A stretch of 35,580 nt of DNA from Fibrobacter sp. (GTDB taxonomy: Bacteria > Fibrobacterota > Fibrobacteria > Fibrobacterales > Fibrobacteraceae). A program made the translations under genes and the position numbers. The notes under the pieces are model-generated. The model was given only the letters and a program-made list of their open reading frames with translations. It was not told the DNA's origin and did no database searches. This document shows, in pieces, positions 1 through 11,856 of the stretch. Every line of letters begins with the position of its first letter. Position 1 is the first letter of the stretch. Where the stretch lies: contig JAKSIL010000027.1 in assembly GCA_024398815.1 (NCBI GenBank), positions 1 through 35,580 on the forward strand, read 5' to 3'.

Positions 1-125
1 TTAAACCCGTTTGCTATAGAATAGCCTATTTACAGAAAAAATTTCGCACACTCAAGTAAGAAAATAATTCATTCCTCGAATCTTACAAAGGCTCTTTTTA
101 CCCCGAGGAAAACAAAAAAAGCCTT

Positions 126-170
126 AAAGTAGTACTTTTCCCCCTAAAAGTGGCCAAAAGTCCTATTTTT
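126..170 (+). repeat. 45-bp direct repeat, copy A
   Basis: This 45-bp unit reads AGTAGTACTTTT, then a short C-rich stretch, CTAAAAGTGG, and ends in a T-run. A second copy lies exactly 170 bp downstream (296-340) with about four mismatches. Each copy has internal ACTTTT and AAAAGT half-sites. It sits in a gene-free AT-rich stretch (1-452) in which no other gene is visible. The function is unknown; a recombination site, an operator or a small repeat family are all possible. Confidence 0.75.
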
Positions 171-214
171 TGTTACGTTATTTGTAACCAAGGCTATAGA
201 CAAGGGGAGATAAA

Positions 215-250
215 TAGAACTTTTAGGGTTAAATTTCAAAAAAAGTTCTA
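215..250. repeat. 10-bp inverted repeat between the 45-bp copies
   Basis: Arms TAGAACTTTT (215-224) and AAAAGTTCTA (241-250) are perfectly complementary across a 16-nt loop. The left arm with its AGGGT flank resembles the reverse complement of part of the 45-bp repeats on either side, so this looks like a partial inverted copy of the same family. Confidence 0.65.
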
Positions 251-295
251 CCTACACGCCTTTTCCCGCCCTTTTTATCACATACAAATTAAAAA

Positions 296-340
296 AAAGT
301 AGTACTTTTCACCCTAAAAGTGGCAAAAAGTTCTATTTTC
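296..340 (+). repeat. 45-bp direct repeat, copy B
   Basis: This is the second copy of the repeat at 126-170, differing at about four positions. It lies 113 bp upstream of the decayed DUF3795 gene. No open promoter-gene arrangement explains why the sequence is conserved. Confidence 0.75.
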
Positions 341-452
341 GAGCTAATTTTCTGCAAAATAGCCCCGGAAAGGTCCCAAAATGGCCCCGAAATAACCCCA
401 AAATGGCCCGGTCAGCAACAACTAGTTTTTTTCACCCCGATGGAAACGAAAA

Positions 453-728
453 ATGGGAAACAGGCTTATAGCCCCCTGCGGCTTGGACTGTTCAAAATGC
501 GACGCAAGAATTGCAACCGTCAACAACGACGACGAGCTCCGCGTAAGGACGGCAAAGCTTTGAAACGAACTGAATCACTTCGATTTCATCAAGCCCGAGC
601 ACATCAACTGCATGGGCTGCCGCTGCAAAGAGGGTTCCAAGACGGTCTTCTGTTCCAGCATGTGCGAAATCCGCAAGTGCTCGCAAGCCGTTTTTAGCAC
701 GTTTTCACCCCCAAAAATTACATTTTAG
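453..728 (+). pseudogene. DUF3795 family protein, nonsense-interrupted and 3'-truncated
   Basis: Reading from ATG 453 gives a Cys-rich start (IAPCGLDCSKCDA, then ATVNNDDELR) typical of DUF3795 proteins, which are small putative zinc-binding proteins of unknown function. Codon 37 (561-563) is TGA. The same frame then continues without a shift into [23 protein letters not shown] and CEIRKC, all family-typical. The family usually has Trp before NELN, so a TGG-to-TGA change explains the stop. After CEIRKC the reading becomes non-family sequence and ends at TAG 726-728, so the usual Cys-containing C-terminus is missing. No strong ribosome binding site is visible. Neighbouring genes use TGG for Trp and TGA as stop, so this is decay rather than recoding. 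The family assignment is from recognition of the motif pattern. Confidence 0.75.
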
Positions 729-773
729 CACACTTTATTGCTATAACCCCCACGTAATGCTTAATTTTCTATA

Positions 774-801
774 GAATTTTTGGATTATAATCCAAAAATT
801 C
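774..801. repeat. Perfect 28-bp palindrome
   Basis: The half-site GAATTTTTGGATTA is followed directly by its exact complement with no loop. It lies in the gene-free stretch 729-1017, about 215 bp upstream of the GH5 cellulase start. It could be an operator for that gene or a hairpin, and there is no poly-T run of the kind a terminator would have. A weaker 6-bp inverted repeat (ACCTGG/CCAGGT) follows at roughly 809-834. Confidence 0.8.
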
Positions 802-1017
802 GACAACTACCTGGATTTTTTATTGTAGGCCAGGTTTTGACCGCCTTTTAACTTAGGCGATTTCACTCTAAAAACAGCAAAGATGTGCATTTTTTAATAC
901 AGATGATACAGTTCATTCTTATTTATTGATTTTTTGTCTATGCAAAATGAGAAAAATGTGTTATGGAAAGCGTCATCTCTGATTTATATTAACTTCCGTT
1001 GTATATGGGAGTTTGTT

Positions 1018-2628
1018 ATGCACGCAATTTCTAAAAGGACGGTCACGTCCGTTTTCTGGGCAGCATTTTCTGCCGCCGCTCTTTCCTCCACCGCCACCGC
1101 AGCCGACTTGCCCACCGCTCAGCAAATGTTCGAGAAGATGGGGTTCGGTGTCAACATCGGAAACACGATGGAGGTCCCTTCAAACCCGACCTGGTGGGGC
1201 AACAAGTTCCCGACCGAGGCCTACATTGACTCGGTAAAGGCGGCAGGGTTCAGCACCATCCGCATTCCATGCGCCTGGTACAGCCATTCCAACGCGCTTT
1301 CACGCGATTCCAGCACCACGGACCTGGTACCGGGCGGAGGCAAGAACGAAATCGCCTCCAGCTGGATGGATTCCGTGCAGACAGTCGTCGATTACTGCAT
1401 GCGCGCGGGTCTCGTGACCATCCTGAACATCCACTGGGACAGCGGCTGGCTGGAAAACAACCTGAACGACGCCGAAAAGAGCAAGGTCAACGAGCGCCAG
1501 AAGGACTTCTGGACGCAAATCGCCACCCACTTCAGGGACTACAGCGAAAACCTGCTTTTCGCAAGCGCCAACGAGCCCGCCACCACCGACGACAATTACC
1601 GCCACGAGTCCGAAATTTTGGAGACCTACCACCAGACGTTCGTCGACGCCGTGCGCGCCACAGGCGGAAACAACGCGAGCCGCACTTTGATTATTCAAGG
1701 GCCATCGACAAGCATCGACCGCTCCGTGGAAGTCATGCCCGTCTCGAAAATGCCAAAAGACGTCATCGCGAACCGCCTGATGTTCGAAGTGCATTACTAC
1801 GACCCGTACACCTACACGCTTTTGAACGACATCGTCGACTGGGGTGCAACCGTCCACCCGCAATATTACTGGGGCACGGGCGACAATCTGGCTACAGGCG
1901 ACGACCAAGTGCACAACTGCGGTTACAACGCCTGGGGCGGCGGCATGGGAGATCCGTGCACCAAGAGCCAGATGGACGCATCGCTCGGCAAGATGAAAAC
2001 GAACTACGTCGACAAGGGCGTTCCCGTCATCATCGGGGAATTCGGGGCAAACGACCGCGTGGGCGTTCTCACGGGAGCCGCCTACGAAAAGCATCGCAAG
2101 GGCCGCCTCGCCTACTACGAAGCCTTCATGAGTTCTGCGAATGCGAACAAAGTAGTTCCGATTGCCTGGGACACGGGTCACGAGGGCGAAAACAACATGA
2201 CCATCATCCGCCGCCAAACGGAACCCGATGGCTCCGTATTCGACAAGGACATTTTGAACATCATGCGCAAGGCCTACGGTCTCGGCGATTACGTGAACAC
2301 GGGAATCACCCACATAGACAACTTCATCACCGGAGCTTCAAGTTCCAGCAGCGCAGGAGTCAACCCGCAAAGCAGCACGACGACCCTCCTCGAAAGCGCG
2401 CCGGTTTTGGCAAGCGCAAGCCTTACTCGGCAAGGCAACCAGATTTTCGCTCACGGGCTGAACGCTTCCATCCGCCTGTTCGACATGAACGGGAACCTCA
2501 TTCGCGAGATCCGCGGCAACTCCCTCGGTCAGGGTAAGGGCGAAGCCACCATGAATTTGGACGGAATCCACCAAGGGCTCTACATCGCCAAATGCGGGAA
2601 CCAAAGCCTCAAAATATCCGTCAAATAG
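1018..2628 (+). CDS. Secreted GH5 endoglucanase with T9SS-type C-terminal domain
   Basis: This 536-residue glycoside hydrolase family 5 enzyme is expected to cleave beta-1,4-glucan (cellulose or a related polymer) outside the cell. The start at 1018 is chosen because it gives a signal peptide (basic MHAISKR, a hydrophobic stretch, then STATA before ADLP) and has GGGAG about 7 bases upstream; an in-frame TTG at 934 gives neither. The GH5 barrel spans about residues 35-430. It has the acid/base Glu in the NEP motif (E186), the nucleophile Glu in IIGEFG (E341), HYYDPYTY before it and a late Trp in IAWDTGH. A Ser-rich linker follows, then an ~75-residue beta-rich end (IRLFDMNGNLIREIRG, GLYIAKCG) resembling type IX secretion sorting domains. 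Substrate specificity cannot be read from sequence alone. Confidence 0.9.
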   Translation: MHAISKRTVTSVFWAAFSAAALSSTATAADLPTAQQMFEKMGFGVNIGNTMEVPSNPTWWGNKFPTEAYIDSVKAAGFSTIRIPCAWYSHSNALSRDSSTTDLVPGGGKNEIASSWMDSVQTVVDYCMRAGLVTILNIHWDSGWLENNLNDAEKSKVNERQKDFWTQIATHFRDYSENLLFASANEPATTDDNYRHESEILETYHQTFVDAVRATGGNNASRTLIIQGPSTSIDRSVEVMPVSKMPKDVIANRLMFEVHYYDPYTYTLLNDIVDWGATVHPQYYWGTGDNLATGDDQVHNCGYNAWGGGMGDPCTKSQMDASLGKMKTNYVDKGVPVIIGEFGANDRVGVLTGAAYEKHRKGRLAYYEAFMSSANANKVVPIAWDTGHEGENNMTIIRRQTEPDGSVFDKDILNIMRKAYGLGDYVNTGITHIDNFITGASSSSSAGVNPQSSTTTLLESAPVLASASLTRQGNQIFAHGLNASIRLFDMNGNLIREIRGNSLGQGKGEATMNLDGIHQGLYIAKCGNQSLKISVK

Positions 2629-2653
2629 GGTTTCCTCATACCAACTTTTAATT

Positions 2654-2909
2654 TTAGTCCAAAACGCAGCGAACCGACTTTGCAGTCGACTTAGAGTTCG
2701 ACACAAGTACTGCGCTCTCGAAACGGTGGCTCAGCCTCAGGTAGAAGGCGAGCACACCAACTAGCTCCGAACGAGGCAACATCTCAACCGTCAACCCAGC
2801 CGAAGACCAGAACTCAACCCGTGTGGTCAAGACCGAATGATGGGTCAATGTTGTTGATCAGCACTACAAACTCGCGAAAACTCGGCAGGTGCGATCCTTC
2901 GGGGCACAT
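2654..2909 (-). pseudogene. FISUMP-domain remnant, truncated and frameshifted
   Basis: The gap between the cellulase and ligA is not empty. On the minus strand, from ATG 2909, it reads MCPEGSHLPSFREF, then VVLINNID. This matches the CP-GWH-P core of FISUMP domains, with Trp replaced by Ser. After a stop, a frame displaced by one base gives VEFWSS, AFYLRLSHRFES and KSTAKSVRCVLD, ending at TAA 2654. The triple-FISUMP protein in this window has AEFWSS, AYFWRLGYDSRNFES and AVSVRC at the corresponding places. The N-terminal half (GRLYTWA region) is absent and the middle is shortened. It is therefore a 5'-truncated, internally deleted, frameshifted copy. I see no ribosome binding site. Confidence 0.7.
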
Positions 2910-2914
2910 CATAA

Positions 2915-7387
<4,473 letters not shown>

Positions 7388-7469
7388 ATAGCCACCCAGA
7401 AATATCCACAAGCGCCCGTTTTTCTGCAAAACAGGCGAAACCCTGTAAGCAAAATAATATAAAAAACAT

Positions 7470-7500
7470 AAAAAAATCACCCCGCATCAAAAATGCGGGG
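7470..7500 (-). terminator. Rho-independent terminator after the GH5 lipoprotein gene
   Basis: On the minus strand an 8-bp stem, CCCCGCAT with ATGCGGGG around a 5-nt loop, is followed by TGATTTTTTT. It sits 30 bp past the stop of the gene at 7531-9477 and just upstream of the triple-FISUMP gene, so it separates the two transcripts. Confidence 0.85.
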
Positions 7501-7530
7501 CAAATCCGTATAAATCACATCCAAGTTGGA

Positions 7531-9477
7531 CTATTTACCAGGCTTTATGCCAAAATCGCTATCGTCCATGCCGTAGAAACGAATATCGTCCAGGTAGAAT
7601 TCGATATCTTCGTTCACGACCATGCCATAGCTCGAACCATTGGAGAACTGCAACTTGGTCACGTCGTCATTGTGGTCCACCCACTCGGCGCCCAGGGCGG
7701 CAAGTTCAGACCAGGCGCTGGCGGTCCAGTCGTCCCACCAGATGGTGTACTGCTTCCATTCCGGAGTCAAGTCGAATTCATAGCTGAACACGCCCCAGTT
7801 TTCGACACAGCAAGTATCCGCAAAATCCGTACTCCAAGCCACCTTGATTTCGCCCTTGCCCTTGGCCCAGAACGAAAGCGCCTTGAGATTCTTGAAATTG
7901 ATTCTATTCTCGCCATCAATCGTAGTGCCGATTCCCGCCCACGGATAGGTTTCGCCTTCAAGATGAATCTTCACATAGAGGCCCTTGCCATCATGGCCGT
8001 TCTTCGTAATCATGCGGTCGAAATTCGTATTCTTGCTACCGGTAATCAGCGTATCGCCACCATCGATGAACATCTGGCTTGTGTTGATGCAATAGGCGTA
8101 CCAGGTTCCGGGAGCCACGCTATCGCCGCGGGCCTTTGAAATTTTCGCAGAAAGGCTGGTCAAGTTCACGGGATCGTTTTTCGAATCGAAGTCATCCAGA
8201 AGAACATACTTCATGGAATCCAGACTCGTATGCGTCGCCACATCGATATCGAGCGACGGATGCAGAAGGGCTCGCATCAGGTAGCTTTTCCACTTTTTCG
8301 TATTTTCGTCGTAAACGCCGAAGCTCGACGACAGTTCCCAATACGCCGTCGCAAAACCAAGCGACCTTGCGACTCCGTTTACGAATGTGGTATAGTATTC
8401 GCGAGAAAGCGTATCGACAGCCTCGTAAGTGCCGTACTCGCCCAGATAAACGGGCATGTCGTGCTTGTCGGCCCAATCCTTGAACTTGGTAAAGGCATTA
8501 CGCACCACGCGCTGCTGATTGGCCGTAGCGCGCCACTCCACGCCGGTCGGATACTTTTCAAAGGTAAAATCGTTGCCCTGGTGGGTAAACGACATGGGTT
8601 CATAGTAGTGGAACGTCGCTATCAAGTTCTTTTCGCCCGCCGGAAGCTCCATCAAGCCCGTAGTATTGCTTGCATTGTAGCTCCAGGTACCCACCATCAT
8701 CACGCGGTTCGGATCGACGGCACGCACTTCGGAAATGATAGACGCCACAAGTTTGTTCCAAAGAGGCGAAGTGAGCTTGTCGCGAGGCTCGTTCAAAGTT
8801 TCAACGATCAGGGAATCCGCGGAATATGTCTTGGCGCGCTCGGCAATCTGGCGATAGACGCTCAGGAGACACGGCGTTTCCGTTTCAGGAGAAGAATACA
8901 TCTTGTCCCAATGGTGCGCATTCACGACGACAATCAAGCCGTTCTTTACGGCATTGTCCACAGCCCAGAAAACCTGATTCATCCATTCGGGGTCCACAAC
9001 GCAGGCCTCGCCATCGCCCGTCACGTGTTCCTCCCAACTCACCGGGATGCGCACGTTCGTGAAGCCAGAATCGGCGAGAGCCTTGAACTCGTCGGGAGTA
9101 AGGGTTTCGCTCCAATTGCTCTTGAACTTATTCTCGTCGAACTTGCTGAAGTTTTCGTTGGGGGCCTCAAATATATTGCCGAGGTTGATGCCCGTGCCCA
9201 TGCGTTCGACAAGCTTCTTTGCCAAGTCATCCTTTACTGTAGCCTTGTCGCGTGCTTTCGAAGAAGACGAGGCAGCCTTGGAATCAGACGAGGCTTTATC
9301 TTCAGAACTGGACACGACATCGCCCGTGGAATCCGTAGCCGTGGAATCCACAATTCCGGCCACAGGCTCCACTTCTTCGACAGACGTGGAATCGACAACA
9401 TCACCGGAGCAGGCAGACATCACAGCTGCAAAAGCACTCACGACGGCAACAGAAAAAACTTTTTTTGAAATATGCAT
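7531..9477 (-). CDS. Lipoprotein GH5 cellulase with C-terminal carbohydrate-binding module
   Basis: This 648-residue family 5 glycoside hydrolase is expected to hydrolyse beta-glucan while anchored by lipid. The start at 9477 has GAGGTG 6 bases upstream and yields a lipoprotein signal ending VMSAC (C23). A Ser/Asp/Glu-rich linker (to about residue 70) leads to the GH5 barrel (about 75-390). The acid/base is in the NEP motif (E230), the nucleophile in YLGEYG (E347), and conserved segments include NLGNIFEAP, RIPVSWEEH and FHYYEPMSF. A beta-sandwich region from about residue 405 (LLDDFDSKND, then NFKNLKALSFWAKGKG, then FYLDDIRFYG) resembles CBM11/CBM30-type modules. A terminator follows the stop. 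Exact substrate and CBM family are inferred. Confidence 0.9.
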   Translation of the reverse strand: MHISKKVFSVAVVSAFAAVMSACSGDVVDSTSVEEVEPVAGIVDSTATDSTGDVVSSSEDKASSDSKAASSSSKARDKATVKDDLAKKLVERMGTGINLGNIFEAPNENFSKFDENKFKSNWSETLTPDEFKALADSGFTNVRIPVSWEEHVTGDGEACVVDPEWMNQVFWAVDNAVKNGLIVVVNAHHWDKMYSSPETETPCLLSVYRQIAERAKTYSADSLIVETLNEPRDKLTSPLWNKLVASIISEVRAVDPNRVMMVGTWSYNASNTTGLMELPAGEKNLIATFHYYEPMSFTHQGNDFTFEKYPTGVEWRATANQQRVVRNAFTKFKDWADKHDMPVYLGEYGTYEAVDTLSREYYTTFVNGVARSLGFATAYWELSSSFGVYDENTKKWKSYLMRALLHPSLDIDVATHTSLDSMKYVLLDDFDSKNDPVNLTSLSAKISKARGDSVAPGTWYAYCINTSQMFIDGGDTLITGSKNTNFDRMITKNGHDGKGLYVKIHLEGETYPWAGIGTTIDGENRINFKNLKALSFWAKGKGEIKVAWSTDFADTCCVENWGVFSYEFDLTPEWKQYTIWWDDWTASAWSELAALGAEWVDHNDDVTKLQFSNGSSYGMVVNEDIEFYLDDIRFYGMDDSDFGIKPGK

Positions 9478-9609
9478 GAAGCACCTCGATATTGTACCTA
9501 CAAAATACCCTTTTATTTGCACAAAAAACATCAATATGAAATTTTTTATGTTTTCTTATGTATACAATCAAGCAAAAAAAAAGAACCCATCTTTCGATGA
9601 GTTCCTGAG

Positions 9610-9682
9610 TACCCCTAAGCGGACTCGAACCGCTGTTGCGGGAATGAGAATCCCGAGTCCTAGGCCACTAGACGATGGGGGC
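9610..9682 (-). tRNA. tRNA-Glu (anticodon CTC)
   Basis: The 73-nt minus-strand cloverleaf has acceptor GCCCCCA, a D arm of GTCTAGTGGCCTAGGAC, anticodon stem CGGGA/TCCCG around TTCTCAT (anticodon CTC, reading GAG), and T arm AGCGG-TTCGAGT-CCGCT. The D-arm wording is close to bacterial tRNA-Glu. CCA is not encoded. The acceptor stem is imperfect: position 1-72 is G-T and 6-67 is a C-A mismatch. Confidence 0.93.
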
Positions 9683-9720
9683 ATAGCGCACTGGCTTAAG
9701 TAGCCTCAACCAGTGCTGCG

Positions 9721-9728
9721 CAAATATA
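9721..9728 (-). promoter_or_regulatory. Candidate promoter box TATATTTG for tRNA-Glu
   Basis: On the minus strand CTATATTTGCGC lies 38 bp before the tRNA. The same 12 bases recur just upstream of purN. TATATTTG fits the TAnnTTTG -7 element known from Bacteroidota promoters. A hairpin (arms near 9686-9694 and 9710-9721) lies between the box and the tRNA in the predicted precursor leader. Confidence 0.5.
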
Positions 9729-9735
9729 GCATAAT

Positions 9736-9763
9736 AATCGGCGAAAAACGAGCCTCGCCGATT
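9736..9763 (-). terminator. Hairpin downstream of the PpiD-like gene
   Basis: Perfect 9-bp arms AATCGGCGA (9736-9744) and TCGCCGATT (9755-9763) surround a 10-nt loop, 5 bp past the chaperone gene stop. The T-tract is weak on both strands, so this may be a terminator or a transcript-end stabiliser. Confidence 0.55.
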
Positions 9764-9768
9764 AAATT

Positions 9769-11718
9769 TTAGTCTCTGTAGAAGAGGTCGAGGTTGCTTT
9801 CGACCGGAGTCGCGTTTTCGACAGCAGACACGAATTCGTTCACGACATTCATGCCGGCAAAGCGACCAGCGTTAGCCACTTCGTCGTGCACGGCAGACTT
9901 GATGGATTCTTCGTCGGCAGCCTTCTTGGACTTGACCTTGATCATGACGGCGCCAAGATCGGTTTCGACAACCGGACCCCATTCGCCTTCCTTCTGGCTC
10001 TTGAGAACCTTGGCCACATTGGCATTGGAATAGCCGAAGCCAGGAACGAAGCCTTCGACGGTAGCAGTCTTGGATTCCATGGAAACCTTTTCGATGGCGG
10101 CAGGAGCTGCGGCAGTGGTATCTTCCGGATTCGGAGCGACGTAAGCCTTTACCTTGTCTGCAACGGAGTTCAGGTAAGCGGCAGCGGCGGCAGTAGCCTT
10201 CTTCTGCTTGAGGTTGTTCTTGATGGATTCGAACACGAGATCGATTTCACGATCGCCACCCTTCACGTCGCCAATCTTTGTAGCGGACATGACCCACTTG
10301 GCGTTCTTGAGAACCGGGGAAACGAGACCAGTTTCTTCGGAAAGGTTTTCGTTCGGCCATGCGAACGAAGCGAGGCCCTTGAGATAGCCGAGTTCGGCGA
10401 TATTGTCGTTGCGGCCAATCCATGCAGAAGTCTTGACTTCGAGATTGCGTTCCTTGGCGGCAGCTTCAAAGGACTTGTCGGTGTTTTCGACATCGGCCTT
10501 GATTCCGCTAAGAATGGATTCGAGGCTGTCGATAGTTTCGGAAGAAGCGTTCACCACGAGAAGAATATGGCCGACCTTTGCAGTGACTGCACCGGTGGAA
10601 TCCGTGGTCTTGCCGTAGCTCTTGATGATGTGGTAGCCGAACTGGGACTTCACCGGTTCGGAGATGGCACCGGAATCGAGAGCGAGAGCGGCCTTTTCGA
10701 ATTCAGGAACAAATACGCCCTTGCCGGCAGGCTGGTCCAGGAGACCGCCCTTTTCGGCGCTGCCCGGGTCTTCGGAAGAAATGCGAGCCATTTCTTCGAA
10801 ATCGGCAGTAGAAGTCGTATCGGAGAGCTGGTAGTAAAGGGTCATGGCGTATTCGCGAATGCGAGCGTCGTCACCGGCAGTAGCTTCGATGGGAAGCACA
10901 ACGTACTGGAACTTGGCCATATCCTTTTCGACGAAGAAGCTGTCCTGGTGGGCATTGAAGTAGCCCTTGACCATGGCACTATCGACGGCGTTGGAATCAA
11001 CAGCGAAATCATTGGCAGAAGCGAAGGCCACATCGATGTCGTAATCGGTAAGGCGGCGTTCGGCGCTCCACTGGGCTTCAAGAGAAGTCGGATGGAGGGA
11101 AGCGGCCAAAAGGGCCTGCAGCTGGCGAGAAGGAATGCCAGTGTCCTTGAGTTCTTCTTCGTAAGCAAGCATCACGTTCCAGCGGAAGGCTTCGGGGCTT
11201 TCGAGCCAGGCATCGTAGTCGGCCTTGTTGAAAGTCGTATCGACGAGGAACTTCGGCAAAGAAGCGATGTAGGCCTGAGTGCTCTGCATCATGTCTTCCT
11301 GGGAAGTGGCGCGCTGCTGAATAGCGTAGAGACGAGCCTGAGCTTCCTGCACCAGACGGGAACGAACGGCGTCCGGATTGTTCTTGAATTCGCTCTTGAG
11401 TTCGACGACCGAGGTAGCCAGTCCGGCCTTTTCGAACATGTCGGCCATCACGATTTGGCGAACGAAGGAGCGGAAGATGTCGGAACGGAGTTGGGTGTAC
11501 TGTTCGTCTTCCAAGTGCTGGTTCTTGAACTGGTTCTGAGTCACGTTCTTGATTCGGGCATCGAACTCGGCATAAGAAATCTTCTTGTCGTTCACGATAC
11601 CCACAGGGTAACTCTGAGCAGTCTTAGGAACACGGTCCATAGCCAAGAGGCCCACGACAATACCTGCCGCGAAAATGACGATAACCCACTTAGCTTTTTC
11701 ATTAATCCACGTTAACAT
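9769..11718 (-). CDS. PpiD/SurA-like peptidyl-prolyl isomerase, membrane anchored
   Basis: This 649-residue envelope folding factor comes from the SurA/PpiD group. The start at 11718 ([16 protein letters not shown]) has GGAG 10 bases upstream and gives a single N-terminal membrane anchor (about residues 10-27), with the rest in the periplasm. A SurA-N-like helical domain (about 40-240, opening [20 protein letters not shown]) is followed by a parvulin-type PPIC domain (about 266-370). The PPIC domain has the landmarks [33 protein letters not shown] and GHILL. The C-terminal region is Ala/Lys/Glu-rich. It is divergent from nadB. The architecture fits PpiD better than soluble SurA. Confidence 0.88.
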   Translation of the reverse strand: MLTWINEKAKWVIVIFAAGIVVGLLAMDRVPKTAQSYPVGIVNDKKISYAEFDARIKNVTQNQFKNQHLEDEQYTQLRSDIFRSFVRQIVMADMFEKAGLATSVVELKSEFKNNPDAVRSRLVQEAQARLYAIQQRATSQEDMMQSTQAYIASLPKFLVDTTFNKADYDAWLESPEAFRWNVMLAYEEELKDTGIPSRQLQALLAASLHPTSLEAQWSAERRLTDYDIDVAFASANDFAVDSNAVDSAMVKGYFNAHQDSFFVEKDMAKFQYVVLPIEATAGDDARIREYAMTLYYQLSDTTSTADFEEMARISSEDPGSAEKGGLLDQPAGKGVFVPEFEKAALALDSGAISEPVKSQFGYHIIKSYGKTTDSTGAVTAKVGHILLVVNASSETIDSLESILSGIKADVENTDKSFEAAAKERNLEVKTSAWIGRNDNIAELGYLKGLASFAWPNENLSEETGLVSPVLKNAKWVMSATKIGDVKGGDREIDLVFESIKNNLKQKKATAAAAAYLNSVADKVKAYVAPNPEDTTAAAPAAIEKVSMESKTATVEGFVPGFGYSNANVAKVLKSQKEGEWGPVVETDLGAVMIKVKSKKAADEESIKSAVHDEVANAGRFAGMNVVNEFVSAVENATPVESNLDLFYRD

Positions 11719-11856
11719 AGAGGGAACTCCATTAAAATTGTCGGGGTCAAATTTAACAAAAAAGAGTGCGTTAATAGAATAGCGCCTAAAAAACATAGCT
11801 TTTTTAGGCTTTTTTTTCTATTTATTAGGTGTATCCATTCTAGCGGAGCTTGTACA

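Noticed and set aside
561..563. TGA in the DUF3795 gene as recoded Trp or selenocysteine
   Set aside because: Other genes here use TGG for Trp and TGA as stop, no SECIS-like hairpin is evident, and the gene is also 3'-truncated, so decay is simpler.
320..697. 125-codon plus-strand ORF near the left end
   Set aside because: It begins inside the 45-bp repeat and runs out of frame across the DUF3795 pseudogene; its translation is Arg-rich shadow sequence.
1300..2313. 337-codon minus-strand ORF opposite the GH5 gene
   Set aside because: Val/His-rich shadow; the plus strand has intact GH5 catalytic motifs.
2654..2848. HPr-like phosphocarrier fragment on the minus strand
   Set aside because: RFES and AKSV first suggested HPr, but EFWSS, AFYLRL and SVRC match FISUMP domains in this window far better.
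2700..2890. Structured non-coding RNA (RNase P, tmRNA or SRP-like) in the cellulase-ligA spacer
   Set aside because: None of the conserved core sequences of these RNAs is present and the region is explained by the FISUMP remnant.
9886..11715. 609-codon plus-strand ORF opposite the PpiD-like gene
   Set aside because: Antisense shadow produced by codon bias; the minus strand has clear SurA/PPIC domains.
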